A stretch of DNA of 64,000 nucleotides from Graphiopsis chlorocephala (lineage: Eukaryota; Ascomycota; Dothideomycetes; Cladosporiales; Cladosporiaceae). A program made the translations under genes and the position numbers. Below, piece by piece: positions 53,964 through 64,000 of this stretch (the first letter of the stretch is position 1; every line of letters starts with the position of its first letter). The stretch is taken from positions 1,054,001 through 1,118,000 of the forward strand of contig JAIZZJ010000005.1 of the NCBI GenBank assembly GCA_022828445.1, read 5' to 3'. The notes beneath the pieces are model-generated. The model saw nothing but the letters and a program-made list of their open reading frames with translations. It had not been told where the DNA came from and searched no databases.

Positions 53964-54742
53964 TCACCAGCTCGTGGTATCTCTTCTAATCGCGTCTTGC
54001 TCCTGTTGCAGCCTAATCGCTTGACTGGTAGCAGCCCGCAACTCCCTCTCGACCATCTTGCCCTCGGACGTGCCCCACCACCGCAGACCCAGACATACGA
54101 CCAACGTGATAGTGCTTAAGACAGCAGCGAGAGTGACGAAGACATCGAGACCCTCGTCAAAATCCAACTTGACGAGCAGGGTGATGGTGGCGACCATGAT
54201 CGAGACGGCACTGATAGTGACAGTGTCTACAGAGTAGATTATTCCAGTCAGCAGGGCGGCCTATAAATCTCGAAGCGTTTCTCCGCGACGATGTGGCGCT
54301 GTTCCAGAAAGACAATGGACTTACGCAGCGGGTACCTAGTGATAAGCCTCTTCTCCTGCCTCATCCCCGTTTTAACCTCACGGTACAGAATCCATCCATA
54401 CTCGCACCCAAACAGGTCAAGGTACATAATCGCGCCATACTGGCGCAGTTCCAAGCCGCTGCCGACGGTCCAAGACGAAACGATACGGTTCGCCTCGCCT
54501 GTCTTCAGGCCACACTTGTCAATGAGAAGGCGTGCAAGGCTCTCGCGGATTTGAGCCGGCCTTGCATCGAGTCCGAAAAATGCGCTCGCAGGTTTGCGGA
54601 AAATTGATGCAAGACCATGCCACATGGTGAGTGCGACGTTCTTCGGCGGCGAAGGCTTCTCGCTGCGAGGAGGTAGGGCGAGGATTTCTTCGTCGATCGG
54701 ACGTTGGCTGTAGAAGACGGAGTTCGGTCGTTGGAGGGCCAT
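53964..54742 (-). CDS. Unknown protein with two C-terminal membrane segments
   Basis: Minus strand, two exons (54325-54742 and 53964-54226) joined through a split His codon give 226 residues. The intron of 98 bases starts with a perfect GTAAGT. Without splicing the frame ends soon after RYPLR and the membrane part is lost. Residues 1-140 are soluble-looking, with a Pro-rich stretch and a conserved-looking GLELRQYGAIMYLDLFG segment. Residues 141-195 form two membrane helices separated by a short acidic loop (LDFDEGLD). The tail is a charged helix. I do not recognise the family. Confidence 0.7.
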
Positions 54743-55385
54743 TGGTGAGTCAGTTTTGGTTGTTAACGAGTGAACAAGCGAATGGGTTTGGCAAGGTCGA
54801 GGGAACACAGCGATCGCGGCACTGCAGTGAGCGCTTTTATAAGCAACGAGCAGGTCTATCTCATCTGTCGATCATCCTCGCGACGGGGTCTTCTGCTCGA
54901 TGACCAACACCACCATCGAGAAGTCATTCGCCTATTCCCTGGAACTTTCGAATAGATTGAACACATGCGCACCTGGCAGATCGTCAGCCATTGGGTCCTG
55001 ATGTGGCAAGCTGGGACCATGAAGCTGTAGCAATGCCGGAACGACTCGGAAGTTCGGAACCACGTTCCAGTTTCACAGCGATTGCCAACGACTCATGTTT
55101 TCGTTTGTCGTAAGGTCTTGATATGTGTCTATGTCTTCGTTCTATGAACACTGTGAGCAATAGAAATATGGCCATCATCCGAAAAGTACACCGTGGGTAT
55201 ATCGCTCTTCGAAGAGAGCACATTGTGTATAAGAAGAAAAGATCCGACAAAAGAAACCCAAGCCGTTCCATAAGCATCAACCATAAACACCGCCCGCCCC
55301 AAATTGTGGAAAGATCATCCATGTGCAAGACTTCATCATTACGAAATTAGCAATCATCACCGATGCCTCAGCTTCCACTGGCTCA
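54743..55385. other. Intergenic region, no gene seen
   Basis: About 640 bases between two minus-strand genes. It should contain the RGS-LOV 3' UTR and the promoter of the two-TM gene. Confidence 0.4.
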
Positions 55386-58300
55386 TCATAGCCGGACACT
55401 GTGACTTTGACTCTCAGCGGTATCCCTTCTCGGATTGTCTGGGCGACCACTCAATTGACTCGCGATGTGTCCATCGAGAGCACCGAAGTTCGCACCATTG
55501 GCGGCGCTACGTTTCGTCATGCTCTGCGCGCGAGATGAGCTTGGACTGTGTTGCCCCGCATGTAAGCTGAATTGCGAGACAGATGGAGGGTATTCTCGCG
55601 AAGAGGTCAGCGGACCCGTTAAAGACGAGTTCGAAGTCTTTCGCCGCACGCCGTCCGGGCTGTTACGCAAGTTTGCATTGCTGCCGCCGAGGTTGGCAAA
55701 GTAGTTTGCGCTGTTGGGCGCACTGGCTCCGTTTCCAGCGCCGCGACGCTGCGTATCGGCATCGTAGGCATTGAGATGTCGGCGCTCGTTGCTGGAGCGG
55801 CGAGCTCCTTCTAAGTCATGAGCAGTGCCGCCAATGTTGGACGCAACGGGCGGTGCAGTGCGGAAGCGACGGTTCGCGCTGATGCTCTCGCGACTGCCCT
55901 CTTCATCGATAAGTACAACCATCCAGACACCCACGGCACCAGTGTGACCCAGAAGTGGGGTGCAGTGAATCCAACGAGGACGTCCTTCACCCTCGCCATC
56001 CTCGTCCGGACGTGCAAGCCAGCGGATCTTTGCGGTTACACCACGGCCCTCACCCAGCGCTGCAGCGAGGTCGGCACGAACACGGGGAGAACCGCCAATA
56101 CGGTGCAAGAATGGAGACTGCAGAATTCCAGGAACGCGAAGGGAAGGCGAGGTGAAAAGTATTCTCAAAGACGGCGCTGGGCGAATGAGCAGGTACTATT
56201 GCGAACGTTAATCATTTGACCTTTTCGTAATCTCGAGTTGAGGAAACGTACGTTCTGGTACACACCCGCGAGTCTGCCGTTGATCCGCTCCTTTTCCGCC
56301 TGGGGAACACCAGGCGCAATCTGCTCCTTCTGCTTATCCAAGATCTCCTGGGTCGGGTCCGACAGCATCAAGCGAGGTCGCTGGGTGTTGCCGCCATTGA
56401 TGCTTTCCGAATCAGAGTCATCGACGTACTCGCGATGCATACTGCCACCGTGGCGGCGTACGGTATCGAGCTCGGCGCTGTTGAACATTTCGGAAAGCTC
56501 CTGGAATTCATCCTTCCTACTCTTTTTCATGCTTTTGGTGCCGTGCTTTCGCTCATACTCCTCGTCAACCAGTTTGGCCAAACCTGGCAATTCGCTACAC
56601 GATTTGAGCAGGCCACTCACATCCACCTGCGCGCCTATGAAGTAGCGGACAGTACCCCTGCTATCCATGAGAGGTGCGATCATTAACAAATTCATGAATG
56701 GGCTTCCGTCTCTTCGATAATTGACAAAAACCTCAGATTGCTCCTTTCCAGCAGCACATGCCTCTGCGAGTCGACGAGGAGAGTTTGGGTCCGTCTTTGG
56801 TCCTTGGAGAAAGCGGCAATTGCGGCCGATAGAGTAGTTTAGACCATACTGAGTTGTCCTAGTAAATTCTTCCGAGGCAAAGACAATAGGATTGTCTGGT
56901 CTTGATGGATCGCTGAGGCAGAAGACTTCCGCAAGGCCCTCACTAGATTCTCTCAAATGCGGCGCCAACGTTCCTGTGATGCGCCTCGAAATGCTAGTCG
57001 AGACGACTTGTATCCACGTGTATGTAATGTATGCGGGCAGGTCGTCTCTTACTAAAACCTCGAAGGCTTTGTTTGCTTTCTCTTTAAGAGCGGTGTTATC
57101 GGTCTCTTTCACAGACTCCCTTGTGAAATCGCATGATGTGATGGGCTCGAGCGCTTCAGCGACAGCGTTGGCATATTTGATCGCGCGAAGGGCTTTCAAG
57201 GCATCGAGGTAGTATATGAGCAATGGTATGCTTTGCGGTCGATGCGAATTCAGGAAGCCTGTAAATTTGTGCAGCAACCTCGGGTTGGTAAAGATAGCAC
57301 TCAAGTGCTCACTAGAAAATAGCTGCAAGGCCTGTTTCTCTAGCGCGTACACGCCAACGTTTTCTGGTTCCTGGGGTGTCTCGAACAGGTCGAATGATCG
57401 CGGGTCGTCTTCCAGTAGAGGCTCTAAGGCATGAACATCGCTGCCGTCTGGGCCCTTGGTCTGCAAAGGAGGAAGTGTGTGAACGGATGTCGCAGATGTG
57501 TCTAACGAGTCCTTGGAAGAGCGGCTACTCCGGTCGCCTACACCATAATTGTGATCACCCATTGTGTCTGGAGTTGTCGGTTCTGAAATTGAGAGTGAAT
57601 CTCTACCTGGCTCAGATTGCTCTGCGGCACTGGGCATGCAATGTAAGATCTTGTCAATGCTGGTAGACGTGGTAGCGCCGTTGTTGACGGGTGTACTGCT
57701 GCTGAAGACAAGTCAATAACACAGATCACCAAGGGTGCTCAGAATTTGATGACAGCATACCTCGTCCGAACCGGAATGCGAATGCTGTTTCGAGTCCAAG
57801 TTTTAGGAATCTTTCCAGCGTCGACGTCGACGGTCTTGGGACTTGGTTCCCTCGGAGGTGACGAGCTTGCGTGGTACTGCAGTTCAGATGTGTTCGTAGG
57901 TGACAAAGGACGAGACGAATTAGACGACTGCGACGGCTGGTGTTTGTGTTGAAAGTCTCGAACGGCCGGCTTGTGTGGAGAGCCAGGAGGTGAAGTCAGG
58001 TTGTAGTCGTTGAGGATGCGTTCGGTGTTACCACAAGATTGGCTGCGCGATTCCTGCAGACGGGATACAGGAGGATTATTACCCTGATCCGAGGCAGCGC
58101 GGATCTCACGTCGGCCCTTTGCGGTTTGGTGGGGATACTGAAGAGGGTAGTTGCGTCAGTTCTGTCAGTTCTGTAATGCTTTGACTTTATGCCAATGGCC
58201 TGATGAAGAGCTTGGATGAGTGACGAGTGGATGCTACCACGAGATTGTTAAGGCCAGCAGCGCGCCGAAGCAAATGATTGGCCGTTATCGCAACGATGCT

Positions 58301-58855
58301 CTGAGACATCATACGCGAGGCTTGAAGGTTAGCCAATAGCGAGAAGCTTGGGCCACTGACGTAGATACCATGCTTCGATCGCAGATCTGGAGAATCGTCG
58401 AAGGTTTGGTTCCGTCGAAGCAACGGCGTTTCCTCGCAACGCTGCCAGCATCGAGAGTATTACGTGTGTAGATGCCCTCGATAGTGTGCACGCAACATTG
58501 TGGGCAACTCGTGTAGGGATCGGGCCAAAGGGAAGAAGGGAAGGAGGAGGATGATAGAGCAGAGAATGACGATAGATTGTCAACATACCAGTCGGTAAAC
58601 AGGTCCCATTGTGCCAGAAGGCAGTGGCTGTTCGGCGAGAAAAGCGGCCAGATCGTCCTCGATGAAGGCTGCTTCTGAGCTCGAAAAGGAGCGCCTCACA
58701 GACAATCGTGGCACATCTGATCTCGAGCCAGCCTGGTCGAGGGAGACGGCCGAGTCGCGCTTGAGGAGTAGTGAACGCTGTCGTTGAAGGCTGTTGCTGC
58801 TAACAGGGCCTCGGGCTGCAGCAGCGATGTTGTTGCTGATTTCTTGACGAGACAT
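55386..58855 (-). CDS. RGS-LOV blue-light photoreceptor
   Basis: Minus strand, four exons: 58589-58855, 57761-58137, 56252-57701 and 55386-56195, giving 967 residues; exon phases agree. Residues 1-236 are Ser/Pro-rich. An RGS-like helical domain follows (about 336-405). A LOV domain (about 470-590) carries GRNCRFLQG with the photoactive Cys at 510, which forms the flavin adduct in blue light. A further region (from about 698) looks like a second, degenerate PAS domain with IHCTPLLG and VWMVVLIDEE. The tail is Ser/Asn/Arg-rich. Fungal RGS-LOV proteins are known, and the Botrytis member binds anionic membrane lipids directly in the light. The likely role is light-regulated membrane recruitment with an effect on G-protein signalling. 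The 451-base first intron (58138-58588) is unusually long for this genome. Confidence 0.9.
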
Positions 58856-59697
58856 GGAGGATAAGATCAAGGGCTGGGGCACTACTTGAAAGGCGACTGA
58901 GGCCTGCTTTCGGTGCATGCAGAACCGTGAATGAAGCACGACTTAGTGACTGCATCCACCTATATGTTCGCCTATACCAGACTGTCTGATATTATTGACT
59001 TATCCAATACGGCTGGCTTGCCACGGGCCGATATGCAGGTCAAGGGAAGTTCGGGGGGAAGGGCTCAGGGCAGACTGCCGATCGGGCTGGGTGGTGTGGA
59101 TGATTTTGGTACGGAGGCGCTCAAGCAACGGAACGATGGAAGAAGCGTTGGACAAAACCTTTGGTGTGAGCCAGGCACGCGCACATGGCGCGATAGCTCA
59201 GATATACTGAGTCCCCCCATGGCCCTGGTCTGCGAGGCGGGCGGAGGATCTCGCTCCATTGTGTTGTTTCGGTTGGCCACTTGCGTGCACGCCGCTACCC
59301 AGATCGTTGGCAGCGGCAGCAAGACAGCTTATGCGACTAGACCCTTTCATGTATGTGAGGACCAATGGGAGCAGGAGCCGGGTATCTGGTGGAGGTGCAG
59401 CCCAGGGAGTTGAGGAGTAGGCTCCGCAAACGGCGGCGTCGGGGCGAGGGTGAGTGTCTCGCTGTGCATCGGCCTAACCGGCCGCTGGAACCTGCTGCTT
59501 CATGTGCATGGGCTTTGCATGGGCACCGTGAAGTCTTCGCGCTGCTGCGAGCGCGACGATGTTGGTTGACTGGTTGAGTGCAAGGCGGTGGTGGATAAAA
59601 AGACGACGACTTTATTCAGCAAGAACTGTTGTTGTCGATTTCCCCCACGTCTTCATCTCGCTTGCGATGCATCGATCGGATTTTCACAGGGGGTCAA

Positions 59698-59745
59698 GAT
59701 CAGATTGACCTGATCAGATTGACCAGATCAGATTGACCTGATCAG
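59698..59745 (+). repeat. Tandem repeat, 14-base unit with GATC, 3.4 copies
   Basis: The unit GATCAGATTGACCT occurs at 59698, 59712 and 59726 (the second ends in A), with a six-base partial copy at 59740. It places four GATC cores exactly 14 bases apart, about 0.85 kb upstream of the RGS-LOV ATG. Confidence 0.92.
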
Positions 59746-61419
59746 TGCCGCAGTGGTATGACACGCCTGCAATTCGCCCGATCAGGCGCACGACGTGTCT
59801 TGCGTTTCTCAAAGCAGTACATGCACGCATCCATAGCTGCAAACCAAGTAACCAAGTTCGGCTTGACATCGCGCCAGATCCTGCGCGCTCTCCACCCATC
59901 GACATGTCGCCGCCGCCTCGGAACGCCGGTGCATGAACCTGCAGCAGCTGCAAACTACTTTCGCCGCCATCGACGCTTCATCGCACTACTGCACCACGGC
60001 ATGAGGATACCAAGGATCAGTGACACCCAGCCCAATGGCTAGACTAGAGATAGTCTAAATTATCGAGTATCTGGGCTATCGCGTGGGTCCAGATGTTACC
60101 TTCTCCCAACAGCATATGAGAGATATTTAGACATGCGCCGAATCATGTGGTGCTAGCATTGAGACGAAACAGATGCCTCTACCGTTGGGTTGGTAAGTGA
60201 GAGGCGAGCTTGCGCAAGAGATTTCTCTTGCGCAGCATGTGGCCTTCTCAAAATGCTAATGCACATAGATTACTGTAGCTAAAATATTGCCCTTGCGTTC
60301 CCTGGCTCCGCCTCCAGAGCAACATGTAGGAAACCGATCTGTCAGATCGGAGCAAATTCCCGGGGCTAGAAACAAGTAGATGGCGGCGTCCTCTTCCCTG
60401 TCCTTTTGCTTTCCGCCCGTACTCTAAACCCCAGACCACTTCGTCCATTTTCCCAGCCAACAACGCGATGGTTGAGTGCGTTTTTTACACCTACAATTTG
60501 AGTGATGCGGAAACGAATGGAGCTTGGCGAATGACAGATGCACTGGTCCGCTCGTTGCGAACACGAGTCTGAATCGTGCGATCGCCACTCCAGCTTGTGA
60601 GCATCAACGCTCAACTAAGGCGTGCCACCCGATCTCCCACGACCTCCGACGAGGGAGTTCCCAGGCACCCGGCAATAACCATTGTAGGCAACTGCCCAGC
60701 CGCTTGAAAAGTAGTCTAAAGTCAAGAAAAGCGTTCCTGACCTGGCGGAACTCTCGGACCCTGTTGGCCGAATGTACCTTGCGCCGGCAGATCCCTACTC
60801 CTCTTCTTGATACTGGGCAGTGATATAGCCCCACCTCGGCACAGCATGCCTCGTCATGTCTCTCCTCTGGGGATTATTCATCAATCTTTAAATCTTGTGG
60901 GTCTCTAGCGAGAACATTCTGTCCAAGGGTGCTTTATCCGGAAAGTCGACAGCGTATATGGAGCCTTCGGTGGACGTCCCGACCAAATCTGTGGGACGGG
61001 GGCCCACAGGCCGGTCCCTAGCTGAGGGTATGAGCTATATGACATTGTTCTTATAGATGCGAGTGGGGTTGCTTATGCAAGGTTGCTACCAGCTAGCAGT
61101 TCAACTTTCCGATACCTTACCTTTGGTTCTGATGGTTCTGATAGTGTGGCAAGAACGTTTAGTAGCTTGTTGGGTTGAGCCAAAGTCATTGAGCATATGC
61201 TTTTGTTGCTGGAGGCGGACTTGCTCGGCGAATATCACAGTCGGACTCTCATTGGGCCATTCGAATTTACTCTTGCTTGGAATATTGCTGTAGCCGGAAT
61301 TACGACTTGAAGTGATAAGGGAGCGCTTGACTAAGCATTTCCGTTGCCTAGTTGTCTTTTCAGACTACGTAGTTCCAGCCACTCAGTCTCTAGTACTTGT
61401 CTACCACCTCTGTGTCTTT

Positions 61420-61558
61420 TGGCTTCCATGACCTGTTTTCACAAACTACAATAATGGGAGTTCAGACGTTAGCTCAATTAGAAGATGAATACATATACTT
61501 ATCATAGACGATTACAAAACATTTGAAGCAGCGAAAAATGATCAAGCTGGCTGTATAT
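61420..61558 (+). repeat. Diverged direct repeat, copy 1
   Basis: Aligns with 61692-61831 over its whole length, starting at TGGCTTCCATGACCTG and ending near ATGATCAAGCTGG. It is the more A+T-rich copy. Many differences are C/T or G/A transitions, for example CAATTAGAAGATGAATAC here against CAACCAAGAGATCAATGC in copy 2. Confidence 0.75.
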
Positions 61559-61691
61559 CGCCTTCCCAGCAGCGTACTTCGTCGCGTATTTTGAAGAGAT
61601 CTTCTCAGCAGGCTAATATCAACAAAAAGGATATTCTGTGGACGCAGGGAAAGAGATCCAACATTTTTTTTTCTTAACTCATTATATTATA

Positions 61692-61831
61692 TGGCTTTCC
61701 ACGACCTGGTATCACAAATAAGGACGGCGGAAGTTCGCACATCAACTCAACCAAGAGATCAATGCAAATACTTATCGCAGATTTCTCTGACACGTTTTGA
61801 ACAGTCAAAAGTGATCAAGCTGGAGGTATTT
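61692..61831 (+). repeat. Diverged direct repeat, copy 2
   Basis: Partner of 61420-61558, in the same orientation and 133 bases downstream of it. It starts TGGCTTTCCACGACCTG and ends near GTGATCAAGCTGG. It is less A+T-rich than copy 1. It lies in a 93-codon open frame beginning at 61691 that I do not consider a supported gene. Confidence 0.75.
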
Positions 61832-62179
61832 CACCTCGAAGTTCAACCCCAAACCCTAATGTCACAAAAAATCGTGCTTCTCAAATGTAGAACAGCATAT
61901 CAAATTTTACACCAAGGCCATCCTTCGTTCATGCACACTACACGTTCGAGGCGTTCATCTCAAGAACGGTAACCACGTGTACAATGTTGAAAGTGCCAAA
62001 TATCAAGCGCTTCGGTTCAGCCTCAAATCTAGTCACGATTGCCCGATAGTGGGCTTTTGAAGTACGTCATACTGCAAGAAACTGCTTCCTGAGATGTGAA
62101 CCGAAATGCACCTGGTAGATTATGGTTCTCCGTTCGACATATCTCGTGGATAACTTACATTCTCACAACCTAATACTCC

Positions 62180-64000
62180 ATGCCGGCCTCATCCCTTGGC
62201 GGCGAGCTTACCTCGCTCTTCGTCAGCGCTTTGGCAGTGTGCGCACTGGCTTTCATTTCTGGCTGGGTCCGCAGTTGGCTTTTCTCCGGATCTGCGCTCG
62301 AATCCCTGCTCCTCCTCTTTGGTCCTTTACTGCAGACGGTCGTGCCGCCTTGGTTGCTTGTCCTCTGCTTGAACGCCATCTACGCTGTAGCATCGACATC
62401 ATGGCTGCTTCGCATCTTCTTCACGATTCTCTGCTGGCCTCTTATCGTGGCTACGTCGATCGCCCAATACGTCTTGATCTCAAGCTTCACTAGAGGGAAA
62501 CTCCGATGGCTGCTTCATCAGATGCACTTCTACCAGGATAAGGTGGCTTTCTTCAGTTTTCCGGTGCTGATTATCGATGCCGATATCACTGGTTTCGTGG
62601 CTATCGAGGGAGTCACAGCGTCGCTGCTGACTTTGAGTATCGAGTTCCACTCGATTGACATTGGTACGTAGACATTTGAGCTCGTGATCATTGAACATAC
62701 GCTCATTGTCTCATAAACTCCGCGCGAGGCCCAAGCTAACGAATGTGCAGGTTTGAACATCGGACAAGGCCATGAGATCCACGCCCATATAGACTCCCTA
62801 GAAGTTAAGCTATTCCGTCGTATTGCCATCAGCGAGATCTTCGCGGCGCACAAATGTCCCGAAGATGAGAAAGAATCTCCCTATGAAGCGGACGACGATC
62901 AACCACATCTATCCAGCGAGAATCGCATCGTGAAGGACAACATTCGCCATGAAGCCAGCGTCAAGTACCAAGATGGAGCCACGACCGATGTCAAAGTTCC
63001 CAGCCCTCAACTGACAAAAGACTGGACCCAGCGCACAGTCTTGACCGACGAGGATGCGGAGCTCCGGTACGCTGATATCCTGAAGGATATCCGCACTGGT
63101 GGAGGCCTATATCAAATGCGCGAGCGTTTGCGAAAGGTCGATCGCGAGGACGAGTATACAGATATTGAACTCCGTGCCATGCTATGCACCGAATTGCGAA
63201 GAACTGGGCTGTCTCTACCGCAGCATTCCAGACGAATCACGACCTCGGAACTGGAAACTCTCTTTCCTGAGCCTAACGTATTTGAGTACGTGCCGTCGGC
63301 CATGCGTGCACTCTTGTGGCTAGCGAGCCACACTCACCCAATCGATTGCCCTTCGATCTCTGTCGCCGGATCTGGCCACTGGCTGAACAGCATGCTTTCG
63401 CATTTCATATTCCGTCGTCATTCCACAAACGACCAACGCATCCGCGAGCTCGAACGCGAAGTTTCCGAGTGGCTGTCTGTGGGAGAGTATTGCGTCGATC
63501 TTGCAAATATCACTGCCTTGTGCCAAGTACCCTTGCGCTCAGTCTACAATATCAAGGCCGAGATGCGTTCCACCAATATTGCGATATCGCGGATTGACGT
63601 GGAAGACAATAGCAGCGCACAAATGGCCTCACTAGCTGGCGTTGATGGGACTTTTGTGATCCCAACCTGCTTGCTGCCTAATCACTCTCACCTGGTTCCA
63701 CCACAGCCCTCAGCACTAGAAGTTTTCGAAGCGACCGAGAAGAAGAAGAAGAAGCAGCAGGAGGAGAACGAGAAGCGTGATCAAGCCAAACCCAAGACGG
63801 TTACCGAGGTCACCATCACAAATCCAGAAGGAGTAGAGCAGCGATCAAGCGAGGACCAAAGTGCAAATGAAGAAGACTCAGTGGATATCGATGCACTGGG
63901 TATCCTCATGAGCCTCCGTGTCACTCTTCCAGCGCATTTTGACGAGTCCTGCCTCAGCTTTGCCGCCACTCTCTCGAAGGCTGCGCAAATGATGGATATA
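62180..64000 (+). CDS. Unknown large membrane-anchored protein, partial at right edge
   Basis: Two exons so far (62180-62663 and 62751 to the window end) give 577 residues without a stop, so the gene continues beyond 64000. The N-terminus has three to four hydrophobic segments (about residues 10-30, 38-62, 65-100). These are followed by VLIIDADITGFVAIEGVTASLLTLSIEFHSIDIG, an alternating strand pattern interrupted by the intron. The rest is hydrophilic, with a lysine- and glutamate-rich coiled stretch (about 63739-63790). Near the edge comes LGILMSLRVTLPAHFDESCLSF. The membrane anchor followed by beta-strands recalls lipid-transfer or mitochondrial inner-membrane proteins, but I cannot assign a family. 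Confidence 0.72.

Larger units (their letters stand above)
58856..62179. other. Gene-poor region of 3.3 kb
   Basis: No gene is supported here. The left part is the RGS-LOV promoter. A 14-base GATC-containing tandem repeat lies at 59698-59745, and a pair of diverged direct repeats at 61420-61558 and 61692-61831. Base composition becomes A+T-rich between about 61300 and 61900. A 160-codon plus-strand frame at 58931-59413 lacks any recognisable domain. Confidence 0.5.

Noticed and set aside
58931..59413. 160-codon plus-strand frame upstream of the RGS-LOV gene
   Set aside because: It starts with ATG, but composition is Gly/Arg/Ser-rich and no domain or conserved pattern is visible; it lies in the divergent promoter area.
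1..64000. CRISPR arrays, bacterial operons, intact transposons, biosynthetic gene cluster
   Set aside because: Gene structure is eukaryotic. No regular spacer array, transposase or reverse transcriptase frame, or polyketide/peptide synthase was seen on either strand.

Overview
The window is nuclear DNA of a filamentous ascomycete, most likely a dothideomycete. The evidence is spliceosomal introns of about 45 to 110 bases (a few longer), four Zn(II)2Cys6 regulators, a fungal microbial-type rhodopsin, an RGS-LOV photoreceptor, an eisosome BAR protein, a PDR-type ABC-G pump and a tRNA-Pro with a canonical intron. I see no bacterial operon, CRISPR array, provirus or intact transposon. Exon joins were worked out by hand from GT..AG sites and reading-frame continuity. 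Several ATG choices differ from the longest open frame because that frame begins at TTG or GTG.

Layout, left to right: proton-pump-type opsin (671-1882); three-repeat RPEL protein (3178-3831); Zn2Cys6 regulator (5716-7566); monoglyceride-lipase-like hydrolase ending in SKL (8302-9420); NmrA-like protein (9812-10909); F-box protein with an XPA-like zinc module (11142-12041, minus); DBP4 RNA helicase (12366-14792, minus) divergent from an SPF31/DNAJC8-like J protein (15086-15829); tRNA-Pro(AGG) (16021-16110); a broken DUF6594 membrane gene (17217-18289); an F-box-like gene (18611-19427); a Q-rich Zn2Cys6 regulator (20781-23101); a PlsB/GNPAT-type acyltransferase ending in SKL (23782-26220); CWC22 (26424-29054, minus) divergent from a YwbE/DUF2196 protein (29328-30014); a Myb-like regulator (31718-33259); a third Zn2Cys6 regulator (34264-35784); a small unknown protein (36480-37034); TRM2 (37316-39082); a fourth Zn2Cys6 regulator (39215-41437, minus) divergent from an ABC-G transporter (42488-46926); a HELAH metalloprotease-like protein (47439-48497); a protein built of three repeats (48655-49272); PIL1/LSP1 (50109-51324); a CorA-like transporter (51938-53869); a two-TM protein (53964-54742, minus); the RGS-LOV photoreceptor (55386-58855, minus); a 3.3 kb gene-poor stretch with repeats; and a membrane protein running off the right edge (62180 onward).

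Three themes stand out. Light sensing: an opsin at one end and a LOV photoreceptor joined to an RGS domain at the other, with a GATCC..CGATC pair upstream of the opsin resembling a White Collar light-response element and a four-fold GATC array upstream of the RGS-LOV gene. Peroxisomal lipid metabolism: two unlinked lipid enzymes both end in SKL. Drug efflux: a regulator divergent from a PDR pump. RNA metabolism genes (DBP4, SPF31-like, CWC22, TRM2, tRNA-Pro) are scattered between them. The least understood candidates are the F-box/XPA-like protein, the three-repeat protein and the protein at the right edge.
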